Origin: Synergistaceae bacterium UBA4088
Lineage (GTDB): Bacteria > Synergistota > Synergistia > Synergistales > Thermovirgaceae
DNA: 11,775 nt
Assembly (NCBI GenBank): GCA_002382605.1
Contig: DFYG01000175.1
Span: forward strand, 8,993 to 20,767
Direction: 5' to 3'
How positions within the stretch are numbered: position 1 is the stretch's first letter; every line of letters begins with the position of its first letter. The notes under the pieces were generated by a model, which did no database searches, was not told the origin of the DNA, and worked only from the letters and a program-made list of their open reading frames with translations. The position numbers and the translations under genes are program-made. This document shows, one piece after another, positions 1-6,052 of the stretch.

Positions 1-1
1 A

Positions 2-466
2 GTGATCCTCGAACGAGGAGATGTAGGTCATCCCTTCCTCTTTTTCAAGGCGATGAGCCTCGGCCTCTGCATCATCATAGAAGCGGCCCATGACCCTCAA
101 CTCGACAAAGTCGCCGCCCAGACGCATGATGGCCTCGCGCTTTGTCTGGGGACAGATGCCCGGAACACAGATAATGGCCCTTGCTTCAAGGGTTTTCGCG
201 GCCATAGCAATACCCTGCGCATGGTTCCCGCTCGACGCTGTAACCACTCCTTTGGCACGTTCCTCACAGGAAAGACTGAACATCCTGTTGAGGGCACCAC
301 GGATCTTGAAGGAACCGCATATCTGCTGGTTCTCCCATTTGAGAAATATTTCACCGCCTGAAAGGCTGCTGAGGGGACCGGACCTTTCCGTGGGAGTATG
401 GCGGATTTTCCCGCGAAGAAAACGGGCCGCGAGGAGAACATCCAGCGGCTTAGGATCGATCTTCAT
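2..466 (-). CDS. threonine/serine dehydratase, N-terminal part, cut by window edge
   Basis: This is the first 155 codons of a fold-type II PLP enzyme; the rest lies left of the window. The family deaminates threonine to 2-oxobutyrate (first step of isoleucine synthesis in IlvA, catabolic in TdcB) and often serine to pyruvate, in the cytosol. Seen in the translation: the PLP-lysine motif GSFKIRGA with the lysine at about residue 54, and the phosphate/substrate loop SSGNHAQG at about 78-85, both in their usual places near the N-terminus. The ATG at 466-464 is preceded by a strong GGAGGTGA ribosome site about 5-8 bases upstream, and homologous sequence begins soon after. The C-terminal regulatory (ACT-like) part that would separate biosynthetic from catabolic types is not visible, so no symbol is given. 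It reads in the same direction as the cysteine desulfurase gene but 196 bp downstream of it, so it may have its own promoter. Confidence 0.93.
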   Translation of the reverse strand, partial: MKIDPKPLDVLLAARFLRGKIRHTPTERSGPLSSLSGGEIFLKWENQQICGSFKIRGALNRMFSLSCEERAKGVVTASSGNHAQGIAMAAKTLEARAIICVPGICPQTKREAIMRLGGDFVELRVMGRFYDDAEAEAHRLEKEEGMTYISSFEDH

Positions 467-662
467 ATACGTCACCTCCGAAGACAGTTGGTTTATTGAA
501 TATACAGCGAGAAGTGCGGGAGTTGCACGGCAAACAGAAAATTGTCGATCGAATACTCCTTCTCTTCTGAAAATCTGATCCTGACCACCCCCCGGATATT
601 TCCAAAAAAGAAGAGTTCGAAACCACAAAGATGCGGACCTATCCACGGTTTATTATCGAGCA

Positions 663-1850
663 TTAACGGGTTGCCGCTGCATTCTGGTGCTCCTTCGCGA
701 TCGTTCGGACTGCCTCTATGGCTTTATCTATATCCTGTTCAGTGTTGAAGTATCCCACGCTGAACCTTAGTGCCCCCGCAGGGTAACTGCCCAGGGTCTT
801 ATGCCCTCCAGGGGAGCAGTGCAGACCGGGGCGCGTCTCTATCTCCCAGCGGTCGTACAGATCCAGGGCCGCAGTTCCGTTGTCGATCCCGGTGAAGTTG
901 ACGGCAAAAACCGGAAGCCTCTCTCCATCAGCTGGAAGACCATATATTACAAGCCCCGGAGTTCCCTTTATCCCATCAAAAAAGCGGATCCCAAGGCTCC
1001 TTTCGTGTTCCGATATCGACTCGACGCCTGTTTCAAAGAGCCAGTCCACGGCGGCGGAGAGTCCGGCGATGCCGGGGAGGTTGGGAGTTCCGGCCTCGAA
1101 GCGGTCGGGGAGTTTTTCCGGCTGTCTTTCGTCATCGGAAAAGCTTCCGGTGCCTCCTTCTATGAGCGGAGACACTTTCGAGGCGAATTCGGGCTCCCAG
1201 ACGATGCCCCCTATGCCCTGCGGTCCCATCATCCCCTTGTGGCCTGTGAAACAGCAGACCGAAAGACCCAGGTTTTCCACGTCGATGGGGTAGACCCCGG
1301 CCGTCTGGGCGGAGTCCAGAACGCATGGGATACCCGCTTTCAAACAGATGGAGGCTATGTCGGAAAGGGGCTGGATCGTCCCGCAAACGTTGCTGGCATG
1401 AGAAAGGACGAAAAGATCGACCTGTTCCTTTTCAAAAAGCGATGCAAGATCTCCCGGATCCAGAAGTCCCCGTGGGTCGCAGTCAAGTACAGTGACCCTT
1501 ACCCCCTCCGATTCAAGACGTCTCAGCGGACGCATGACGGAGTTGTGCTCCATGCTCGTCGTCGCGACATGCTGCCCCGGGCGCAGATAGCCTTTCAGGA
1601 CAATATTCAGCGACTCCGTAACGTTGCCCGTAAAGGTGACGTATCGCGGATCGGCCTTCCTGAATCCGCCAAAGAAGCGGGCAAGTTTCTGCCTTGCCGT
1701 TGTTACAAGATCAAGGGTGTCGACATCCCTGCCTGATGACGAGCCTCTTGCAAGATTGGCCCCTCTTCCGAGTATGAACTGGCTGATGGCCGCCGGGACA
1801 CAGTCAGGTTTCGGCCAGGATGTAGCGGCATTGTTAAGGTATATGGACAA
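663..1850 (-). CDS. cysteine desulfurase family protein (class V aminotransferase fold)
   Basis: This predicted 395-residue PLP enzyme belongs to the SufS/NifS-like group, which removes sulfur from cysteine (or selenium from selenocysteine) as an enzyme persulfide for Fe-S clusters, thiolated tRNA or other acceptors. Seen: the N-terminal YLNNAATSWPKP motif; EHNS at about 101-104; the cofactor-contact aspartate in VLDSAQTAG (about D179); the PLP lysine in FTGHKG (about K205); and a conserved cysteine in GLHCSPGGH (about C345) followed by GALRFSVGYFNT near the C-terminus, as in the family. The start is TTG at 1850-1848: AAGGAG lies 9 bases upstream and homology begins at the next residues. An in-frame ATG at 1943-1941 would add about 31 residues with no family resemblance and no ribosome site. 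No iscU/sufU scaffold gene is adjacent, so the sulfur acceptor cannot be inferred. Confidence 0.9.
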   Translation of the reverse strand: MSIYLNNAATSWPKPDCVPAAISQFILGRGANLARGSSSGRDVDTLDLVTTARQKLARFFGGFRKADPRYVTFTGNVTESLNIVLKGYLRPGQHVATTSMEHNSVMRPLRRLESEGVRVTVLDCDPRGLLDPGDLASLFEKEQVDLFVLSHASNVCGTIQPLSDIASICLKAGIPCVLDSAQTAGVYPIDVENLGLSVCCFTGHKGMMGPQGIGGIVWEPEFASKVSPLIEGGTGSFSDDERQPEKLPDRFEAGTPNLPGIAGLSAAVDWLFETGVESISEHERSLGIRFFDGIKGTPGLVIYGLPADGERLPVFAVNFTGIDNGTAALDLYDRWEIETRPGLHCSPGGHKTLGSYPAGALRFSVGYFNTEQDIDKAIEAVRTIAKEHQNAAATR

Positions 1851-2087
1851 AATTCCGGACTCCTTCCGGTATTCGTTTCTGAAGATTATTCTACACCAGA
1901 AATTTGGCTGGAATACTTGTTCCAGGAACCGGGGCTGCGTCATAATATAAATAGTCACCAGGTTATTCGATCTGGAGCGGGTTGATCTGTCATCCGGGGC
2001 GGTGGAAGAGCCGGGCAAGAGTGTGTCTGATATAAGAGAAGCGGTGAAAAAACTGGCAAAATAAGTGCTAAGAAACGTTGACCTTTG
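1851..2087. other. intergenic spacer between glycosyltransferase and cysteine desulfurase genes
   Basis: This 237-bp spacer should carry the end of the glycosyltransferase transcript and the promoter of the desulfurase, both on the minus strand. It holds a 6-bp-arm inverted repeat (1908-1925), a weak minus-strand -10 candidate TAGAAT (1893-1888) without a convincing -35, and a short open plus-strand frame ending at 2064. A 10-bp direct tandem repeat, GTTGACCTTT then GTTAACCTTT (2077-2096), overlaps the glycosyltransferase stop codon. No clear terminator was found. Confidence 0.5.
1908..1925. repeat. inverted repeat upstream of the cysteine desulfurase gene
   Basis: CTGGAA and TTCCAG are perfect inverted 6-bp arms around a 6-bp spacer, centred about 66 bp upstream of the TTG start. 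The size and place fit an operator for a dimeric regulator. There is no T-run on either side to suggest a terminator. The regulatory role is inference and the regulator is unknown. Confidence 0.35.
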
Positions 2088-3200
2088 TTAACCTTTAAGT
2101 TCAAGTACTTTCCTTACAACATCTCTTCCCGCAAAGGGCCTTGCAATTCTCCGGGCGGCACGCTTCATTCGTGCCGCCTCTTTTCTGGAAGAGAGTATCC
2201 AGTGGCCTTTTTGCGCCGCCAGCCTGTAATCGAACAGGGCCTTCACAGCGCCCCGGTCGAGCAGGAAATCGCTGTTCCTCTGCTCCTGCCCCGGGATAGG
2301 GTCAGTTATTACCATGGGGGTTCCAACGCAGAGAGCTTCAGAAGAGGAAAGCCCTCCCGGTTTCATAAAGACAACATCGGCTGCCGCAAAACGCAGAGGC
2401 ATGTCGCCGACGAATCCGTGCACTCGCACCTGGGGGCAGTCCGCATATTCTTCAGAAAGCGATTCGCGGATCTTTTCGTTCGTTCCACAGACGGCATCGA
2501 TGGAAAAACCGCCCTCAAAAAGGGAGAGGACCACATCTCTCATGGGGCCTACACCTATTCCGCCTCCGGTTACCAGGGCGGCTTTTTCGTCACCGGGGAT
2601 CCCGAGAATTTCCCGTGCGTTTTCCCTTCCGGGAGGTGAGGCGAATATGGGATCTACCGGTATACCCGTCAGATAAACCTTTTCAGCGGGGAGTCCATCC
2701 GCCAGGTGCTGGGAAACAGTCTCCCCGGTTGAGACGAACCATCCGGAAAAGGCAGGGTTGCGGTGGAATACATGGCTCAGAAAATCGGTATTGACGTAAT
2801 AGACCGGGGTTTGCGGAGTAAATGCCTCGGCTATCGCATGAGCCCCGAAGAAATGAGTGAACAATATCGCGTCCGGAGAAAAATCTTCCAGAATGCGCCG
2901 CAGTTTTGCTACATTGAGCTTTTCGGTGAGCTCCCCCAGAGTTGCGATCACGCCGTTCCTGGCCTCCGGTTCGTCGGTGGAATCATAAAAGTAACCCCAA
3001 AGCTGGGGGATATGTCTCACCATTTCAAGGTAGGACCTGGTGTAGATCCCCCTCACAATATGCGAGGAGAATGAAAGGGTGTCGAGGCAGAGGATCCCGG
3101 AGTCGGGTTTTTCAAGCCGGAACCACTTCTCCAGGGCAAGGGCAGCGCTTCGGTGTCCGGTCCCGACCGAGGCGTACAGTATGGCGGCACGAAAAGACAT
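2088..3200 (-). CDS. MGDG synthase / UgtP-type glycolipid glycosyltransferase (GT28 family)
   Basis: This 370-residue GT-B fold protein resembles monogalactosyldiacylglycerol synthases and processive diacylglycerol glucosyltransferases (UgtP/YpfP), which move a hexose from a UDP-sugar to diacylglycerol at the inner face of the cytoplasmic membrane. Seen: the N-terminal acceptor-side motif ASVGTGH (about 10-16) of the MGDG-synthase N domain; TGGGIG at about 211-216 starting the C-terminal Rossmann domain; and the donor-binding stretch KPGGLSSSEAL (about 280-290) followed by PIPGQEQRN (about 301-309), the usual nucleotide-sugar signature. There is no signal peptide or membrane helix, as expected for a peripheral enzyme. 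The ATG at 3200 has AAGGAG 10 bases upstream. It starts 7 bp after the DHH phosphoesterase gene, so the two are probably co-transcribed. Sugar donor and exact acceptor cannot be read from sequence; MurG-like activity is less likely because the N domain is of the MGDG type. Confidence 0.86.
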   Translation of the reverse strand: MSFRAAILYASVGTGHRSAALALEKWFRLEKPDSGILCLDTLSFSSHIVRGIYTRSYLEMVRHIPQLWGYFYDSTDEPEARNGVIATLGELTEKLNVAKLRRILEDFSPDAILFTHFFGAHAIAEAFTPQTPVYYVNTDFLSHVFHRNPAFSGWFVSTGETVSQHLADGLPAEKVYLTGIPVDPIFASPPGRENAREILGIPGDEKAALVTGGGIGVGPMRDVVLSLFEGGFSIDAVCGTNEKIRESLSEEYADCPQVRVHGFVGDMPLRFAAADVVFMKPGGLSSSEALCVGTPMVITDPIPGQEQRNSDFLLDRGAVKALFDYRLAAQKGHWILSSRKEAARMKRAARRIARPFAGRDVVRKVLELKG

Positions 3201-3207
3201 CCCGTAT

Positions 3208-4221
3208 TCACTCCTTGTCGTTCAATGCTTCCTTCAGAATATCCCCAAAAGAAATCCCTGTCGGAATATCGGATTCCACGGCAGTTCTTACTGCCGAGAC
3301 CAGTGAATTTCGGATATCATCCGGTTTGAAATGCGGCGGGAAATAAAGTGCGGCCGCATCATCGTGACCGCCCCCGCGAACCTTTTTGCCATCCCTGAGA
3401 AGTCCTGTGACCCTACCGGCAAACCCGTCCCTGCTCCTGAGAGAGACATTCCAGTCCCCTGCCGGGCGCCTGCTCAATACCGCCGCCATCCGGGGAGGAT
3501 CTTCCATCCTGTCCAGAACAAGACCGCAGAAATCGGAGACATCCCCGAACTCCAGGACTCCCGGTTCGACAAAAAGCAGGTCATCCCCGGTGCGAACAGC
3601 CTTTTCCAAAGCCTTCAGGAATCTCTTCTCCTGTTCAGACACGAAAACAGCCGCACAGGATCGCTCGGGATCCGAAAGCCGCGGGGAGGGATCGCTCGCA
3701 AGCCTCATAAGCATGGACCACGGGCCGCAAAGTGTTACCATTGCCTGCCAGAGGCGGCTTTCGGGCAGTCTGTTGAGCCAGAGGTCGCGGTCATTGGCCA
3801 CTTCCACAATACCTTTCAGCGGTGAAAGCCTTTCAATATCTTCCCTGCTGCAGTTTTTTTCCATAAGCCAGTCGAAATAGACCTTGGCTGCGCAGAATGC
3901 CGTGCTTGCGAAAACCCAGGGTCTGTTCCCGTAACGATCTATCGTGCTCTGGTGGTGATCGAAGAACAAGGGGTTGTCGCCAGCCGTAAAGACACGGTCG
4001 ATCTCGTCGATCGTCTGCTCTCTCTGACAGAAGAGATCCAGTACCATAAAAGGCTCTCCCCGGGAAATGGAATCCATAACCAGAAAATCCACGTCTCCAT
4101 AACCTGCCAGGCTCACCTTCATGGGACTCTTCCGGGGCTTGTTAAAACTCCAGGCGACGGCAGCGGCGACAACCCCGTCAAGATCGGTGTGGCTTATAAT
4201 ATGAATTCCGGCTCTGCTCAT
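3208..4221 (-). CDS. DHH/DHHA1-family phosphoesterase
   Basis: This 337-residue protein has the full DHH plus DHHA1 layout. Seen: motif I HTDLDG (about 11-16), an aspartate in VLDLFC (about D62), the DHH triad of motif III at about 88-90 (FFDHHQ), motif IV ANDRDLW (about 142-148), and the DHHA1 substrate loop GGGHDDAAA at about 283-291. These residues bind two Mn2+ ions in the family. Relatives hydrolyse nanoRNA and pAp (NrnA), c-di-AMP or pGpG-type linear dinucleotides (GdpP, PDE2), or short oligonucleotides (NrnB). No membrane, PAS or CBS domain is present, so it is a stand-alone soluble enzyme, and the substrate is not assigned. It is the first gene left of the origin spacer and diverges from dnaA. 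A perfect TATAAT box lies about 36 bp upstream of the ATG, and the glycosyltransferase gene follows after 7 bp. Confidence 0.88.
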   Translation of the reverse strand: MSRAGIHIISHTDLDGVVAAAVAWSFNKPRKSPMKVSLAGYGDVDFLVMDSISRGEPFMVLDLFCQREQTIDEIDRVFTAGDNPLFFDHHQSTIDRYGNRPWVFASTAFCAAKVYFDWLMEKNCSREDIERLSPLKGIVEVANDRDLWLNRLPESRLWQAMVTLCGPWSMLMRLASDPSPRLSDPERSCAAVFVSEQEKRFLKALEKAVRTGDDLLFVEPGVLEFGDVSDFCGLVLDRMEDPPRMAAVLSRRPAGDWNVSLRSRDGFAGRVTGLLRDGKKVRGGGHDDAAALYFPPHFKPDDIRNSLVSAVRTAVESDIPTGISFGDILKEALNDKE

Positions 4222-4256
4222 CTGTTAACTTCCTTCCATTTGTGATGGTAAAATCA

Positions 4257-4262
4257 ATTATA
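4257..4262 (-). promoter_or_regulatory. -10 box of the DHH gene promoter (candidate)
   Basis: On the minus strand this reads TATAAT, a perfect sigma-70-type -10, 36 bp before the DHH ATG. The best -35 candidate is TTGTCG at 4283-4278 (4 of 6 matches), with a short 15-bp spacer. The DnaA-like boxes at 4284-4304 lie directly upstream, so DnaA binding could affect this promoter; that is inference. Confidence 0.45.
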
Positions 4263-4283
4263 AGCCATGTAGGTTTTCGACAA

Positions 4284-4304
4284 TGTGAATAAGTTTGTGT
4301 ATAA
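4284..4304 (-). promoter_or_regulatory. two near-consensus DnaA boxes
   Basis: TGTGAATAA (4284-4292) and TGTGTATAA (4296-4304) each differ by one base from TGTGGATAA, the complement of the consensus TTATCCACA. They have the same orientation and a 12-bp centre-to-centre distance, close to one helical turn. They lie at the outer edge of the spacer, near the DHH promoter. Confidence 0.65.
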
Positions 4305-4423
4305 CTTTTATCCCGCCAAAATGGGCATTGTTATTTTTGGTCAAATTTTTCCTATTTTCGATCATTTAAATTTTGGGCCTGAAAATAAGGTTTTTTGCGG
4401 TTCCTCTCTTAAAATCCCTGGTT

Positions 4424-4453
4424 TGTGGATATGTGGATAAAATTTGTGGATTC
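4424..4453 (-). promoter_or_regulatory. DnaA box cluster upstream of dnaA (one perfect box)
   Basis: Three same-orientation boxes lie back to back: TGTGGATAT (4424-4432, one mismatch), TGTGGATAA (4432-4440, exact consensus, sharing one base with the previous box) and TGTGGATTC (4445-4453, two mismatches). They lie 57-86 bp before the dnaA start, where DnaA commonly autoregulates its own gene and helps build the origin complex. Confidence 0.8.
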
Positions 4454-4509
4454 ATGTATGGTAATATTTATTTCGCTTCCGACGATCGGGAAGCGGGAGG
4501 TGACCCTTC

Positions 4510-5832
4510 TTGGAAGAGAACATTTCACAAATATGGAAAAAAATAATGGAGATGGCTGAGGAGAATCTTCCAAAAGGCGCCGCCGATATCTGGCTCAAGA
4601 CATGTCTTCCTCTTTCTCTCAAGGACAAAGTGCTTACCCTTGATGTCCCCAATGTCTTCGTACGCGAGCAGATCCAGTCCCGTTTCATCGAAAAGCTCTC
4701 TGCGATGACCTCTCAGCATGGACTGGCGGACAAGATAGTGCTGGAGGTAGGCGGGGGTGCAAAAAAAGAAGAGGTTCGACGCGCTGAGCGCATTTCCAAA
4801 GAAGCAGAGCGTCCGAGGAATGGACTCAATCCCGATCACCAGTTCGACTCATTCGTAGTCGGTAAATCCAACCGCCTTGCCCATGCGGCCAGTCTTGCCG
4901 TTGCAGAATCTCCAGGTATTGCCTACAACCCCCTTTTCTTCTGGGGAGGTGTCGGCCTGGGAAAGACGCATCTCCTGCACGCTATAGGGAACTTCGTCAC
5001 AAAACACTCTGACGGCATGAAGATATCCTATATCAGCTCCGAGAAGTTCATCAACGAATTTATCATGTCGATCCAGAACAACAAAACTCATGATTTCAAA
5101 ACGAAGTACCGGAGTGTGGATGTTCTTCTGATAGACGATATACACTTTCTCGCGAACAAGGAGAGTACGCAGGAGGAATTTTTCCATACATTCAACAGCC
5201 TTCATGATGCAAAAAAACAGATAGTCCTCACATCCGACAAACCTCCAAAGGATATTCACAACATCGAGGACCGGCTTGTCAGCCGTTTCGAGTGGGGTCT
5301 TGTTGCCGATATCCAGCCTCCCGATCTTGAAACCCGGATGGCGATCCTTAAGAAGAAAGCGGCAATAAAAAATTATTACGTTCCCGATGATGTAATAAAT
5401 TTTCTGGCCCTTAATATTCACAGTAATATCAGGGAACTGGAAGGGTCTCTCAACAGCGTCATGTTCTTTGCCGACCTCAACAATGAGTCTGTTACGGTGG
5501 AGAACGCCTCCCGCTGGCTGAAAGACCTGATCCGCCGCTCTTCAAAGGGGCAGGTGACCATAGAACTTATTCAGCAGGTGACAGCAGAGTCTTTTGGAAT
5601 TCCCATCTCTGCTCTTTCGGGGAACAAGAGAACTTCAGAAATAGCTCTTGCCAGGCAGGTGGCCATGTTCCTCAGCCGGGAACTTACAGGAACCGGTTTG
5701 CAGCAGATCGGGTATTCTTTCAACCGCAAGGATCACACGACTGTTATCCATGCCTACAGAAAAATTGAATCTCTATACAAGAAAGACCTGCGAATAAAAC
5801 AGATTGTTGATAACATCAGGGAAAAGATGTGA
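4510..5832 (+). CDS. dnaA: chromosomal replication initiator protein DnaA
   Basis: This 440-residue AAA+ ATPase binds DnaA boxes, melts the origin and recruits the helicase. Seen: the domain I helix-rich N-terminus (1-80); a short charged linker (about 80-105) before the conserved FDSFVVG motif; Walker A GGVGLGKTH at about 146-154; Walker B LLIDDIHF at about 206-213; sensor I LTSDKPP at about 240-246; an arginine-finger region SRFEWG; and the domain IV DNA-binding helix-turn-helix with GNKRTSEIALARQV and the signature RKDHTTVIHAYRKI (about 407-420). Length is typical, with a short domain II. The start is TTG at 4510, supported by GGAGGTGA ending 6 bases upstream and by no better start nearby. 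DnaA boxes lie on both sides, consistent with autoregulation. The weak TTG with a near-perfect ribosome site may help set initiator dosage (inference). Confidence 0.98.
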   Translation: MEENISQIWKKIMEMAEENLPKGAADIWLKTCLPLSLKDKVLTLDVPNVFVREQIQSRFIEKLSAMTSQHGLADKIVLEVGGGAKKEEVRRAERISKEAERPRNGLNPDHQFDSFVVGKSNRLAHAASLAVAESPGIAYNPLFFWGGVGLGKTHLLHAIGNFVTKHSDGMKISYISSEKFINEFIMSIQNNKTHDFKTKYRSVDVLLIDDIHFLANKESTQEEFFHTFNSLHDAKKQIVLTSDKPPKDIHNIEDRLVSRFEWGLVADIQPPDLETRMAILKKKAAIKNYYVPDDVINFLALNIHSNIRELEGSLNSVMFFADLNNESVTVENASRWLKDLIRRSSKGQVTIELIQQVTAESFGIPISALSGNKRTSEIALARQVAMFLSRELTGTGLQQIGYSFNRKDHTTVIHAYRKIESLYKKDLRIKQIVDNIREKM

Positions 5833-5838
5833 TCTCCC

Positions 5839-5880
5839 TGTGGATAGTATGGACTTTATCCACATTCTTTTTTCTCTTTT
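5839..5880 (+). terminator. hairpin of inverted DnaA boxes plus pyrimidine tract, possible dnaA terminator
   Basis: TGTGGATA (5839-5846) and TATCCACA (5857-5864) are perfect 8-bp inverted arms with a 10-nt loop, starting 7 bp after the dnaA stop codon. A T-rich stretch follows (5865-5880). It could act as a rho-independent terminator, although the stem is only half GC and the T-run is broken by C. The same arms are DnaA boxes, so the structure may only reflect box arrangement. Confidence 0.45.
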
Positions 5881-5937
5881 TTTCATTTTTCCCGTTTTGT
5901 GTATAGGGAACCTGTTTATATCCTGAACTTATGCACA
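5839..5937. promoter_or_regulatory. DnaA box cluster downstream of dnaA (one perfect box)
   Basis: The boxes are TGTGGATAG (5839-5847, one mismatch, minus orientation), TTATCCACA (5856-5864, exact consensus, plus orientation), TGTGTATAG (5898-5906, two mismatches, minus orientation) and TTATGCACA (5929-5937, one mismatch, plus orientation). Orientations are mixed, unlike the uniform cluster upstream of dnaA. Confidence 0.75.
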
Positions 5938-5991
5938 ACAGGGAGGTTGTTTTTTACCGGTTTTCCTATCTTGTCAACATAAATCACACCC

Positions 5992-6009
5992 TTACTACTA
6001 GACCTATTA
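5992..6009 (+). promoter_or_regulatory. DnaA-trio-like run (candidate origin unwinding motif)
   Basis: Read in threes, the plus strand is TTA CTA CTA GAC CTA TTA. Five of six triplets fit the nTA pattern that is the complement of the DnaA-trio repeat described at the Bacillus subtilis origin, where DnaA contacts single-stranded DNA. It follows a short C-rich patch and weak DnaA-like boxes, and an AT-rich palindrome follows it. The GAC interruption and the lack of a strong adjacent box weaken the call. Confidence 0.45.
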
Positions 6010-6027
6010 TCTTGTATCTTATATAAG
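5999..6027 (+). promoter_or_regulatory. dnaN: candidate dnaN operon promoter
   Basis: The best pair is TAGACC (5999-6004, 4 of 6 to the -35 consensus) and TATAAG (6022-6027, 5 of 6 to the -10 consensus), with a 17-bp spacer. Transcription would start near 6034, just before the dnaN ribosome site AAAGGAG (6036-6042). That leader is very short, so a promoter further upstream is also possible. Confidence 0.35.
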
Positions 6028-6032
6028 ATACA
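6013..6032. repeat. 20-bp perfect palindrome before dnaN
   Basis: The ten bases TGTATCTTAT are followed directly by their complement ATAAGATACA, with no loop. It overlaps the candidate dnaN -10 and ends 3 bp before the ribosome site. With no spacer and only 4 G/C in 20 bases, it is a poor hairpin but a good shape for a dimeric repressor site, or part of the easily melted origin DNA. Confidence 0.6.
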
Positions 6033-6052
6033 TAGAAAGGAGTGATTGACGA

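Larger units (their letters stand above)
4222..4509. other. divergent DHH-dnaA spacer, candidate left part of oriC
   Basis: This 288-bp gene-free region separates the left-going and right-going genes. It holds five DnaA-box-like 9-mers, all reading as TGTGGATAA variants on the plus strand, in groups of two (4284-4304) and three (4424-4453). Between them is an AT-rich stretch; about 25 of the 80 bases at 4321-4400 are G or C by my count. It must also carry the promoters of the DHH gene and dnaA. Position next to dnaA and at the strand switch supports an origin role, but no functional evidence is available from sequence alone. Confidence 0.65.
5833..6052. other. dnaA-dnaN spacer, candidate oriC unwinding region
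   Basis: This 220-bp non-coding spacer carries four clear DnaA-box-like sequences (5839, 5856, 5898, 5929) plus a degenerate one, TTGTCAACA (5971-5979, two mismatches). It also has a pyrimidine-rich tract (5865-5893), a run of nTA trinucleotides (5992-6009) resembling the DnaA-trio element, an AT-rich 20-bp palindrome (6013-6032) and the dnaN ribosome site. In several Gram-positive bacteria the duplex-unwinding element lies in this same spacer. The assignment is inference from position and motifs. Confidence 0.7.

Noticed and set aside
97..441. 114-codon minus-strand frame
   Set aside because: It is out of frame with the threonine dehydratase, which has the PLP-lysine and SGNH motifs in the neighbouring frame and a strong ribosome site.
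604..651. Possible minus-strand terminator after the cysteine desulfurase
   Set aside because: AAACC/GGTTT arms plus a short inner stem precede a T-run on the minus strand, but the stem is broken by an 8-nt bulge and the T-run is about 11 nt away, so it is too weak to list.
801..1736. 311-codon open frame on the plus strand
   Set aside because: It lies antisense to the cysteine desulfurase gene, whose motifs are clear, and its translation shows no family motif. Such mirror frames are common in GC-rich coding DNA.
1851..2018. 56-residue N-terminal extension of the cysteine desulfurase
   Set aside because: The extension is Ser/Arg-rich or otherwise unlike the family, lacks a ribosome site, and the conserved YLNNAAT start follows directly after the TTG with AAGGAG.
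2077..2096. GTTGACCTTT/GTTAACCTTT as a regulatory iteron
   Set aside because: Two imperfect 10-bp copies overlap a stop codon, with no further copies; chance or slippage is enough to explain them.
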